Both the position numbers and the translations under genes were made by a program. A DNA stretch of 64,000 nucleotides from Faucicola osloensis_D (GTDB taxonomy: Bacteria; Pseudomonadota; Gammaproteobacteria; Pseudomonadales; Moraxellaceae): assembly GCA_020041925.1 (NCBI GenBank), contig CP083409.1; one strand, given 5' to 3'. Shown in pieces: positions 56,957-64,000 of the stretch. The notes beneath the pieces were generated by a model, which searched no databases, was not told the origin of the DNA, and was given only the letters and a program-made list of their open reading frames with translations. Positions within the stretch are counted from its first letter, which is position 1, and each line of letters starts with the position of its first letter.

Positions 56957-58108
56957 ATGTTAGCCAATTTTGCCCTTCAATCAGCCCTTGATGAACAGCG
57001 CCAAAAAGACCTGTATCGTCAACTGACGCCCATTCGTCATGGCGTGACGCCCACCATTGACATAGATGGCAAAACCTACGTCAACTTTGCCAGCAATGAT
57101 TATTTGGGACTTGCCACCGACCCGCAACTCATACAAGCGTTTAGCCAAGCTGCAAAAACCATCCAGCAAGTGGGTAGTGGCGCGTCGCACCTGATTACGG
57201 GGCATACGCTTTGGCATGAACAGTTGGATACCACCCTTGCCCAAGTGACAGGCTATGAACGGGCATTAACTTTTAGCACAGGGTATATGGCAAATGTCGG
57301 TGTGATTCAAGCGTTGTGTGGTAAAGATAGCATGATTTTCAGTGATAAGCTCAATCATGCCTCCATTGTCGATGGGGCAATCCTTAGCCGTGCCAAAGTC
57401 ATGCGTTTTGGGCATCGCAATTATAGCCAATTAGAGCAGCTGCTTTCGCAAAGTAGCGCTAAGCAAAAACTGATTGTCACCGATCATATTTTTAGTATGG
57501 ATGGTACCATTGCCGATTTAGATGCGCTGCATACGTTAGCGGTTCGTTATGAATGCGCCTTGATGGTAGATGATGCCCACGGTTTTGGGCTGCCCTATCA
57601 GGCTTATAAAAAAGCCCAACCGCAAGCGGATATCTATATCGGCACCTTTGGTAAAGCGATAGGTACCAGTGGCGCATTTGTCGCAGGTTCGAGTGAGCTG
57701 ATTGACTATGTGACCAATTTTGCCCGTTCATTTATTTATACCACGGCGATGCCCCCTGTGCTTGCCAGCGTGACTAAAACCAGCATAGTCATGTCGCAAA
57801 CCGATACGTTGCGCAGCAATCAATTACTGGCTAATATCGAACAGCTCAGTCAAGGGCTATTGCAGCAAAATTGGCAAGTAGGTATTGATAATCAAATACC
57901 GACCACAGCCATTATTCCTGTGGTCATTGGCAATAATGACAGAACCCTGCAGCTTGCCAACGCGTTAAAATCTCGCGGTTTTTGGGTCTCGGCCATCCGT
58001 CCACCCACGGTGCCGGTAGGTACAGCACGGCTACGCTTTTGCGTGAGTGCTCGTCATAGTGAACAACAAATCTCGGATTTACTTGCCATCATGCAAACTT
58101 TAAAATAA
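56957..58108 (+). CDS. bioF: 8-amino-7-oxononanoate synthase
   Basis: PLP-dependent condensation of pimeloyl thioester and alanine, the first dedicated step of biotin ring synthesis. The protein (383 residues from the ATG at 56957; a TTG three codons earlier is the frame limit) has FASNDYLGLATDPQ, GSGASHLITGHTLWHEQLD, FSTGYMANVGVIQAL, DKLNHASIVDGA, VDDAHGFGL and the PLP-lysine motif GTFGKAIGTSGAFVAG. Ends RLRFCVSARHSEQQI. It follows bioB on the same strand; bioA, bioC and bioD are not here. Confidence 0.95.
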   Translation: MLANFALQSALDEQRQKDLYRQLTPIRHGVTPTIDIDGKTYVNFASNDYLGLATDPQLIQAFSQAAKTIQQVGSGASHLITGHTLWHEQLDTTLAQVTGYERALTFSTGYMANVGVIQALCGKDSMIFSDKLNHASIVDGAILSRAKVMRFGHRNYSQLEQLLSQSSAKQKLIVTDHIFSMDGTIADLDALHTLAVRYECALMVDDAHGFGLPYQAYKKAQPQADIYIGTFGKAIGTSGAFVAGSSELIDYVTNFARSFIYTTAMPPVLASVTKTSIVMSQTDTLRSNQLLANIEQLSQGLLQQNWQVGIDNQIPTTAIIPVVIGNNDRTLQLANALKSRGFWVSAIRPPTVPVGTARLRFCVSARHSEQQISDLLAIMQTLK

Positions 58109-58134
58109 CGGCTATTTGCAGACTTTTTTAGGGC

Positions 58135-58179
58135 AAGTTTATTTAGAGTAAGCTGATTTAGAGTAAGCTTGTTTAGTTG
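58135..58179. repeat. Three 15-bp imperfect tandem repeats between bioF and hemJ
   Basis: Consecutive units AAGTTTATTTAGAGT, AAGCTGATTTAGAGT and AAGCTTGTTTAGTTG occupy the gap, ending 20 bp before the hemJ start. Confidence 0.88.
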
Positions 58180-58199
58180 CATCATCATCGGGGTAAGCA

Positions 58200-58643
58200 A
58201 TGACAGAATATTTTTTATGGTTTAAAGCCTGGCATGTGATTTCATTGGTGTGTTGGTTTGCCGCGATTTTTTATCTACCACGCTTGTTTGTGTATCATGC
58301 CATGAGTGCCGATAAAATCAGTCAAGAGCGATTTGCATTGATGGAGCGTAAACTGTATCGCGGCATCATGACACCTGCAATGATTGCCACTTGGATTTTT
58401 GGCTTGTGTATGCTGCTACCCAATTGGGACAGTTATAAAACCCAAGTTTGGCTACATATCAAGCTGGTCTGCGTCATTGCGTTGACGGTATATCATGTAG
58501 CTTGTGGTCGATTTCGCTTAAAATTGATTGATAACCCTAACTATAAAACCCATGTTTTTTGGCGGTGGTTTAATGAGGTGCCTGTGTTTATTTTAGTCGC
58601 CGTGGTGATTTTGGTGATTGTTAAACCGCAATTTGGCGCGTAA
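58200..58643 (+). CDS. hemJ: HemJ-type protoporphyrinogen oxidase
   Basis: Integral membrane protein that oxidises protoporphyrinogen IX in haem synthesis. The 147 residues have four TM helices and the HemJ features: FLWFKAWHVISLVCWFAAIFYLPRLFVYHA (with conserved His12), LMERKLYRGIMTPAMIATWIFG, WLHIKLVCVIALTVYHVACGR and WFNEVPVFILV. The length matches HemJ (UPF0093). It is downstream of bioF with 91 bp between, including the 15-bp repeats. Confidence 0.93.
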   Translation: MTEYFLWFKAWHVISLVCWFAAIFYLPRLFVYHAMSADKISQERFALMERKLYRGIMTPAMIATWIFGLCMLLPNWDSYKTQVWLHIKLVCVIALTVYHVACGRFRLKLIDNPNYKTHVFWRWFNEVPVFILVAVVILVIVKPQFGA

Positions 58644-58687
58644 TCATTTTGGCACTTCATGGGTTAAATCATAGCGCAAGGGTTCAA

Positions 58688-59398
58688 TCATAGAAGGTTG
58701 CCATGATTGCCTGCGCTATTTTCGGTGAGCGCAAGGTGTAAATACGGGTCAAGGTCAGCTTGTTTGAGCAGCCAATCAACATAATCAGGCGGCAAGTCTT
58801 TAATGGCAACCCCTTTATGTTTGCCAAAGCGCATTACCGTGGGTTTTCGGGCATGTTCACTGGCTTGATACAGCTGAGCCATATCGGTGATATGATGCTG
58901 ATAGCAGATAGCTTTTAAGACCAAAAAGGTAAACCAAATATCGTATTTGGCACCATGCGCGAATTTGATATTTTTCTTGGCAACCTGCGGCTCAAAAAAA
59001 CACAGTAGCGCACCCAAACTATGGCTATCTAACTGCGGAAAAAAATGCCGCGCCAGTGCCAAAGTGCAAATACGCTTAATGCTCGATAAATCACAGTCAG
59101 CATTGGTCAGCACTTCAGCATCAAAGTCGATATTGTGCCCAATGAGATACTCGCAGTCTTTTGGTAACTGAAAATCAGTATGCGGCGGCTTGTCTGCCAC
59201 ATCGTCGTCAAAAATCCCTGTGATGGCTTGGCTACCCAAAGTAATTTTTTTGTGTGGGTTAAAGCGCTGCTCAAAGGCGTTGTGGGTCTGTAGCATCAGC
59301 TCGCCTGCTGGACTAAACACCACGCCAATGTAGGCGATTTCGGTCGCATGTGGCTCAACCAATCCATGCGCTTCTGTATCTAAAATATAACTACTCAT
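58688..59398 (-). CDS. Exodeoxyribonuclease X-like nuclease with DUF3820 domain
   Basis: Predicted DEDD 3'-5' exonuclease, 236 residues from the ATG at 59398 with AAGG before it (the frame reaches 59443). Motifs: ILDTEAHG (Asp-Thr-Glu, ExoI), IGHNIDFDAEVL (ExoII) and FAHGAKYDIWFTFLVLKA (ExoIII, with His and Asp). A C-terminal DUF3820-like segment (VMRFGKHKGVAIKDLPPDYVDWLLKQADLDPYL) follows, a combination known in ExoX-like proteins. It may degrade DNA in repair, but the exact substrate is unknown. It is convergent with hemJ. Confidence 0.88.
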   Translation of the reverse strand: MSSYILDTEAHGLVEPHATEIAYIGVVFSPAGELMLQTHNAFEQRFNPHKKITLGSQAITGIFDDDVADKPPHTDFQLPKDCEYLIGHNIDFDAEVLTNADCDLSSIKRICTLALARHFFPQLDSHSLGALLCFFEPQVAKKNIKFAHGAKYDIWFTFLVLKAICYQHHITDMAQLYQASEHARKPTVMRFGKHKGVAIKDLPPDYVDWLLKQADLDPYLHLALTENSAGNHGNLL

Positions 59399-59471
59399 AA
59401 CCTTAAAACTTACTAAATCGCTCAATTCACCCGTTGTAGACAATCATCATACACGATTTGGTGATAGCTTC

Positions 59472-59503
59472 CTTAGGTTTTCAGTATCTTAGGTTTTGAA
59501 TAT
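59472..59503. repeat. 16-bp tandem duplication beside the ExoX-like gene
   Basis: Adjacent units CTTAGGTTTTCAGTAT and CTTAGGTTTTGAATAT, followed by CTTGGAT, in the intergenic region before ktrB's 3' end. Confidence 0.88.
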
Positions 59504-59596
59504 CTTGGATACACCAATCGCTGTCTAAAGGTCTTGCTTGGTATTTACCACCTCGCGAATCCTGTTAAATTAGCCGGCTTATCCAAATTTACCAAC

Positions 59597-60994
59597 TCAA
59601 CCAACAAGGGTATGGGTCTCAGGATAACGAATACGGGTCGGTTTAGGGGTGGCAATAAAATACGCCAAGGTTAACGGTCCAAGACGCCCCATATACATCA
59701 TAAACATAATCACACATTGCCCGGGCTCACTCAAGGTCGGGGTGAAATTTCGCGACAAACCGACGGTTGCCGATGCCGATATCACTTCAAATAAAATATC
59801 AGTCAAATGCCCTTCTGGCTCACATATGGTTAAAATAAATGCCGCTAAAGCAATCATCAAAATCGAGGTGCTCATCACCGCAAACGATTTTTTTACCAAG
59901 TGATCAGAGATAGCACGATGAAAAATCGTCACTTGCGGGTGCTGACGCAAATATGCCCTAGTCGATGCTAGGATAACCACAAAGGTGCCGATTTTGATAC
60001 CGCCACCTGTGGACATTGAGCCTGCACCAATAAACATCAATATAAAGGTCAATAACGTACTGGCATCTGTCACTTGGCTATAATCAATATTATTAAAACC
60101 TGCGGTACGTGACGTCACCGCCATAAACCAAGACGCAAACCACTGCCCAGCTTCGCTCAATCCGCCAATGGTTTTGGCGTTGTGACGCTCAAGTAACCAA
60201 TACATCATACAACCAATGATATTGAGCGCTAGTGTGCCCAAAATCATGACCTTGGTGTGCAGGGTAAATTTTTGCCAGCGCTTGTGTTTGATGATATCTA
60301 AAATCACCAAAAACCCGATACCGCCCGTGATAATCAGCAGACTTATGATAAAACTAATCATCGGATGGTGCACATAAGCAGTCATATTGTTGCCATTTAG
60401 CGCAAAACCTGCATTGTTAAATGCTGAGATACACAGAAAAAACGCTTCATACATCGCATCTTTTAGCCCTTTTAGCGGTGCTAACAATAGCGTTAACCCT
60501 AAAAAACCCAAGCTCTCGGTGATAAAGGCAATTTTGATTACCGCTTTGGCTGTACTACCAATTTGGTTGCTATGAGTACCCAACGCTTCTTGCGCCGTGA
60601 TTGAGCCTGATAATCCCATTTTACCTTGCAGACTGGTCAATACCAAAATTGCAAAAGTCATAAAGCCTAGACCGCCAAATTGAATCAGCGCGGCAATCAC
60701 CAGTTGTCCAAACGTGGTATAGTTAGCGGTATCTACCACATTTAGCCCCGTGACGGTCACCGCAGACGTCGCGGTAAAGGCTGCCGCTAGGATACTAATC
60801 GGTTGAATCGTTGCGATTGGCAATGACAACAAAACCGTTCCCATCACAATTAACGCTAAAAACCCCAAGGACAAAATAGCAGGCGAGGACAAATGCAGTC
60901 CCTGTTTAGTAGGCGGCTCTGGGTCGTGAGTACTGGGTTTTGATTTATCAATAATCTTTGGTTTGTCGCCTTTTTTGACTTCACGAAACGGCAT
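59597..60994 (-). CDS. ktrB: Potassium uptake channel subunit KtrB (TrkH family)
   Basis: Membrane subunit of a Na+-dependent K+ uptake system. The 465 residues contain four pore-loop repeats typical of TrkH/KtrB: AFTATSAVTVTGLNVVDTA, AFFLCISAFNNAGFALNG, MAVTSRTAGFNNIDYSQVTD and VISASATVGLSRNFTPTLS, each with a selectivity-filter glycine. About ten hydrophobic helices are visible. The N-terminal 30 residues are charged and hydrophilic (MPFREVKKGDKPK). It follows ktrA by 37 bp on the same strand, forming the ktrAB pair. Confidence 0.95.
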   Translation of the reverse strand: MPFREVKKGDKPKIIDKSKPSTHDPEPPTKQGLHLSSPAILSLGFLALIVMGTVLLSLPIATIQPISILAAAFTATSAVTVTGLNVVDTANYTTFGQLVIAALIQFGGLGFMTFAILVLTSLQGKMGLSGSITAQEALGTHSNQIGSTAKAVIKIAFITESLGFLGLTLLLAPLKGLKDAMYEAFFLCISAFNNAGFALNGNNMTAYVHHPMISFIISLLIITGGIGFLVILDIIKHKRWQKFTLHTKVMILGTLALNIIGCMMYWLLERHNAKTIGGLSEAGQWFASWFMAVTSRTAGFNNIDYSQVTDASTLLTFILMFIGAGSMSTGGGIKIGTFVVILASTRAYLRQHPQVTIFHRAISDHLVKKSFAVMSTSILMIALAAFILTICEPEGHLTDILFEVISASATVGLSRNFTPTLSEPGQCVIMFMMYMGRLGPLTLAYFIATPKPTRIRYPETHTLVG

Positions 60995-61031
60995 ATTTAC
61001 ACCTAATTACCTTTTTTGCGTGAGTGGTGGG

Positions 61032-61691
61032 TTAAATAGCCGTTTGGCGAATGACTTTGGCAAGGCGACGCAGCGCTTGGGTGTCACCCCCTACCACCAA
61101 TTTATCCCCGCCTTGGAAGAAAAAGCCATCTGGTAATTGGTTAAAGATTTGCTGGTTGCGTTTTAGCATGATAAAGATAATATCAGGATGGCTATGTTGT
61201 ACATCCGACCACGGATGCCCTCGCCACTGCTCAGGTGGGTCTAGGCGAACCAAAAACTGCTCGTCACCCAATGCCATGTATTGTTTGACCATCGGATAGT
61301 TCATTTTTTGGGCAATACGAATCCCCATGTCTTGTTCGGGGTGAATGATATTATTCACGCCTAAGCTTTTTAGGATTTGGTGATGGGAGTCGGTTTTGGC
61401 TTTCACCCATAGGTTTTGTACGTTCAGGCTTAGTAGGTTGAGTGTACATAGCAAGCTGGCTTCAAGGTTATCACCAATGCTCACGAGCACCCCGTCGAAA
61501 CTTGCAAGGTCAAGCTCTTCTATGGTGTCTTTGTCGGTGGCGTCAGCAATTACGGCACGGGTGACATATTCACTGATGTCATCAACCAGTTTTTCATCAA
61601 TATCAATCGCTAGGACTTGGTTGCCCAATTTTTCAAGCTCTCTAGCACAGGTAATACCAAAAACACCCAGTCCGATAATGGCAAATTGCAT
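61032..61691 (-). CDS. ktrA: Potassium uptake regulatory subunit KtrA (RCK/TrkA family)
   Basis: Cytosolic nucleotide-binding gating subunit for KtrB. The 219 residues have a Rossmann RCK_N domain (FAIIGLGVFGITCARELEKLGNQVLAIDIDEKLVDD, with GxGxxG and an acidic residue for the adenosine ribose) and an RCK_C domain (about 130-215, with DEQFLVRLDPPEQWRGHPW). It is 27 bp downstream of the UDG-like gene and 37 bp upstream of ktrB. Confidence 0.95.
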   Translation of the reverse strand: MQFAIIGLGVFGITCARELEKLGNQVLAIDIDEKLVDDISEYVTRAVIADATDKDTIEELDLASFDGVLVSIGDNLEASLLCTLNLLSLNVQNLWVKAKTDSHHQILKSLGVNNIIHPEQDMGIRIAQKMNYPMVKQYMALGDEQFLVRLDPPEQWRGHPWSDVQHSHPDIIFIMLKRNQQIFNQLPDGFFFQGGDKLVVGGDTQALRRLAKVIRQTAI

Positions 61692-61718
61692 TTTTTATTG
61701 TTCCTTTATGATAAATTT

Positions 61719-62444
61719 TTATTCTTTGCTCGGTAATAAATCTATCAAGTAGCTTTCAATTTCATTTTTTCTTTTTTTACCCCAAGCAGATGGATGATGT
61801 AGTCTATAGCAGATAGCATCATTATCTGGCAACTTAAAAGACCATAAATCTTCAACTTCGAAACCTCCAACTGGCTTCTTATCCGTTAATTTATCATTTG
61901 GAAAATACTGTCTTCGAGCTTGTACACCTTCATTACCCGTTGCAAAAATAATATAATCGGGTTTTAAAATTTCAATTTGGGCTTTTAATAATTCTTCAGA
62001 AATTTTTACAACACCATTAATTAAATTTTTATTTTTTGAGTTGTTAATGTGCCCTTTATTATAATCAAAAGCATACACATTCGACCAAATCAAACCTTCC
62101 TTACCACTTTTATTTGCTATTTTCTTTAGAAAATTAAAAAAACCTGCACCTTGAGCTTGTGAGCCATCCATTGTTTTAACAAAGTAATTATGACTTTTAT
62201 CCATTAATTTTTGGATATAATCTTCATCGTAAACGTTGGAATTGAACTGCTTATTGCTGGTCAGCCAATCATTTGTTTCTCTACCAACTATCATAATTTT
62301 ATTTTTTGCGCTTTCATAGTTATCAGTTACAGGCGTTAAAAATAATTTAGATAATTTTTCTATACCTAAAGTGCTATCTAAAAACTCTTGATTTTCTTTT
62401 ACTATTGCTAAATAACAATTAAATAATTGTTGCTTCAAACTCAC
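61719..62444 (-). CDS. Uracil-DNA-glycosylase-fold-like protein (function unknown)
   Basis: I do not recognise a named family, but the 241 residues show the motif order of the uracil-DNA glycosylase fold: IMIVGRETNDW (motif-A position), GLIWSNVYAFDYNKG (the middle TN-V strand), IIFATGNEGV (the strand before the loop) and LHHPSAWGKK (the HPS motif). The catalytic Asp/Asn of classical UDG motif A (GxDPY) is not evident, so activity is uncertain. The DNA is visibly more AT-rich than ktrAB. It ends 27 bp before ktrA and starts 21 bp after the gene at 62466. Confidence 0.6.
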   Translation of the reverse strand: MSLKQQLFNCYLAIVKENQEFLDSTLGIEKLSKLFLTPVTDNYESAKNKIMIVGRETNDWLTSNKQFNSNVYDEDYIQKLMDKSHNYFVKTMDGSQAQGAGFFNFLKKIANKSGKEGLIWSNVYAFDYNKGHINNSKNKNLINGVVKISEELLKAQIEILKPDYIIFATGNEGVQARRQYFPNDKLTDKKPVGGFEVEDLWSFKLPDNDAICYRLHHPSAWGKKRKNEIESYLIDLLPSKE

Positions 62445-62465
62445 GATAAATACTTTTTATGCTAT

Positions 62466-63140
62466 TCAATTAAATCCAAAAAAGACTTTTAGATAATGAC
62501 CTATTTCCCCATCTTCCCAAATATTTTCAGCTTCTTGAAAATTTATCGCAGTGAATATATCGTCATTTTCTGTTAACAAGCCACTATCTACAATACCTTG
62601 TATAACTTTTCCATGATTTTCAAAACCATAAACTTCTGATTGCGCGATTTCAACTATCAAAACGCCATTAACTTTACAATTTGGCTTTCTCGATAGAACC
62701 TTTTTCAAATTATTATCAATTAAATCTGCTATATTTTGCCCAGTTTGACAGTATTCAACAAATAGTAAATAACGGTTCTTTTGCAAAAAATACTCAACAT
62801 CCATAGCATTTAAATAGATAAACCCATAATCAGCTAACATCATATCAAAGGCTTTAAAGACGTTTTCAACTTGATTATCACGGCAGTAAATAACATTATC
62901 AGCTAATGCTAAAATCTCTTTATCTACTTGCTCATCAACTTGTATGGCAATCAATTGCTTACAATTCACTTGCTGCCGATAAAATGAAATAGCTTGAGAG
63001 GTAATTTGATTATCAATCACAAAAAATGTTATCAATGTTTGATAACTCGGCTGGTTTTGGGCTTGATAGACGTCGAAAAATCGGAATTCTCTATCTAATG
63101 CATCTTTAAATATTGTGCTTTGATGAAAATTAAAGCCCAT
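62466..63140 (-). CDS. Hypothetical protein resembling the second half of FtsZ
   Basis: A 224-residue protein of no assigned family. Residues from about 85 onwards align by eye with the C-terminal half of FtsZ. ADNVIYCRDNQVENVFKAFD parallels the VIPIPN-to-core-helix region, GFIYLNAMDVEYFL parallels GLINVDFADVRTVM, and NGVLIVEIAQSE parallels GVLVNITAG; it closes IGHYLKVFFGFN where FtsZ has VTVIATG. The GTP-binding GGGTGTG loop of FtsZ is absent. The gene is AT-rich and sits 12 bp after rlmB and 21 bp before the UDG-like gene, so it is co-transcribed with them. Confidence 0.6.
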   Translation of the reverse strand: MGFNFHQSTIFKDALDREFRFFDVYQAQNQPSYQTLITFFVIDNQITSQAISFYRQQVNCKQLIAIQVDEQVDKEILALADNVIYCRDNQVENVFKAFDMMLADYGFIYLNAMDVEYFLQKNRYLLFVEYCQTGQNIADLIDNNLKKVLSRKPNCKVNGVLIVEIAQSEVYGFENHGKVIQGIVDSGLLTENDDIFTAINFQEAENIWEDGEIGHYLKVFFGFN

Positions 63141-63152
63141 TTTAATTTCTCA

Positions 63153-63929
63153 TTATTTTTTAGCGCGCTGGCGACTGGCTTCATACAGCACCATGCCAGT
63201 GGCGACACTGACATTTAAGCTTTGGATTTGCCCATGTTCATTGCCGGGCATCGGGATATAAACCAGCTGGTCGCAGGTATCTGCGGTCAAACGGCGAATA
63301 CCGTCACCTTCTGAGCCCATCACAATCGCCACATCACCTGTCAAATCACAGTCTTGCACGGGCTTTGCCGTGTCATCGAGTGCCGTACCAAACACAAACA
63401 CCCCTTGTTTTTTGATGTCAGTGAGCGTACGCGCAAGATTAGTGACTTGGATAAAAGGCATTAATTCCACCGCACCGACGGCGACTTTTGCCACGGCTGG
63501 GGTGATGCTTGAGCTATGATTTTTGGGAATAATGACGGCTGAGACGCCCATCGCCACAGCGGTACGCAAACACGCGCCAAGGTTGTTCGGGTCGGTGATT
63601 TGATCAAGCACCAGTAGTAATAGCGGTTTTCGCTCGGTTTGGTGTTTGTCGACGAGGTATTTGAGATCTGCCTCATCTTGGAGTTCAGCAGGGCGGGCTT
63701 GCAACACCACGCCTTGATGCTGCGGACTTTCTGCAAGCTTGGTGAGTTTGTCTTTGGCGCTGATTTGTATCGCAATCCCGTAGGTTTGGGCAAGCTCGGT
63801 GATGTTGGCTACCGTGGCATCATCTTGTTTTTTACCGTCTTGAATAAAGAGTGTCAACCCATCGATACCGCGGTGTTGCAAGATGGATTGCACGGCATGA
63901 ATGCCATAAAAATAACTCGGTTTTGCCAT
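63153..63929 (-). CDS. rlmB: 23S rRNA (guanosine-2'-O)-methyltransferase RlmB
   Basis: SpoU-family methyltransferase that modifies G2251 (E. coli numbering) of 23S rRNA. The 258 residues contain YGIHAVQSILQHRGID at the N-terminus and the trefoil-knot motifs VLDQITDPNNLGACLRTA, VIMGSEGDGIRRLT and MPGNEHGQIQSLNVSVATGMVLYEASRQR. The length is normal. It is first in the minus-strand series rlmB, the two AT-rich genes, ktrA, ktrB. A partner such as rnr upstream is outside the window. Confidence 0.96.
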   Translation of the reverse strand: MAKPSYFYGIHAVQSILQHRGIDGLTLFIQDGKKQDDATVANITELAQTYGIAIQISAKDKLTKLAESPQHQGVVLQARPAELQDEADLKYLVDKHQTERKPLLLLVLDQITDPNNLGACLRTAVAMGVSAVIIPKNHSSSITPAVAKVAVGAVELMPFIQVTNLARTLTDIKKQGVFVFGTALDDTAKPVQDCDLTGDVAIVMGSEGDGIRRLTADTCDQLVYIPMPGNEHGQIQSLNVSVATGMVLYEASRQRAKK

Positions 63930-64000
63930 GATTGATGACCCTTTTTTCGATTTTATATTTGCCTTGCCGCTAGCCTTGTATATTATCCGCTAGCCTTCTA

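Overview
This window looks like chromosomal DNA from a gammaproteobacterium of the Moraxellaceae, most likely a Moraxella (osloensis-like) or Psychrobacter relative. I base this on the overall look of the proteins (ParC, RapA, RlmB, FabD), on gene groupings such as yceD-rpmF-fabD-fabG and a DUF294/CBS protein beside a DnaQ-like exonuclease, and on moderate GC with AT-rich intergenic DNA. The genus is inference from remembered families, since no search could be run.

Layout. 1-3001 (minus): yceD, rpmF, fabD and a fabG cut by the window edge. 3146-6019: epmC, a haem-binding c-type lipoprotein, a small membrane protein and rph. 6152-9816: two tandem long-chain acyl-CoA ligase genes. 10251-15957: parC, a small membrane protein, dapC and a patatin-like phospholipase. 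16202-18802: an iron(II) uptake locus (feoA, feoB, a 44-residue Cys-rich membrane peptide) behind a Fur-box-like site. 18913-26035: two NUDIX genes, a broken small lipoprotein gene, dacB/PBP4, a Thr-rich lipoprotein, a DnaQ-like exonuclease and a cNMP/CBS/DUF294 regulator. 26206-31880: a small membrane protein, rapA, a DUF72 gene, dgkA and a transglutaminase-like gene. 32031-37558: a complete minus-strand rRNA operon (16S, tRNA-Ile, tRNA-Ala, 23S, 5S) with two promoters and a 16S processing stem. 37626-42629: map, msrB, rpsB-tsf and metY. 42852-45355: a sensor-like membrane protein without a kinase, then an 885-bp IS630-type element. 45557-50618: glyS and glyQ, unusually separated by a TauE-like exporter and an AT-rich DUF4145 gene. 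51199-55190: a membrane protein, an SCP2 protein with a long LEA/apolipoprotein-like repeat tail, and an EamA exporter beside an AraC regulator. 55814-59398: bioB, bioF, hemJ and an ExoX-like nuclease. 59597-63929: ktrB, ktrA, an AT-rich two-gene insert (UDG-fold-like protein and a protein resembling the second half of FtsZ), and rlmB.

Most of the window is ordinary core genome. The most unusual elements are (i) the AT-rich pair at 61719-63140, (ii) the DUF4145 gene fitted between glyQ and the following genes, (iii) the SCP2 protein with a regular 11-11-7 amphipathic repeat, and (iv) short direct tandem duplications (7-19 bp, 2-5 copies) that recur in or beside intergenic DNA at eleven places. 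One of these appears to have broken a small lipoprotein gene. No CRISPR array, prophage or integrative element was seen; the only mobile element is the IS630-type copy.
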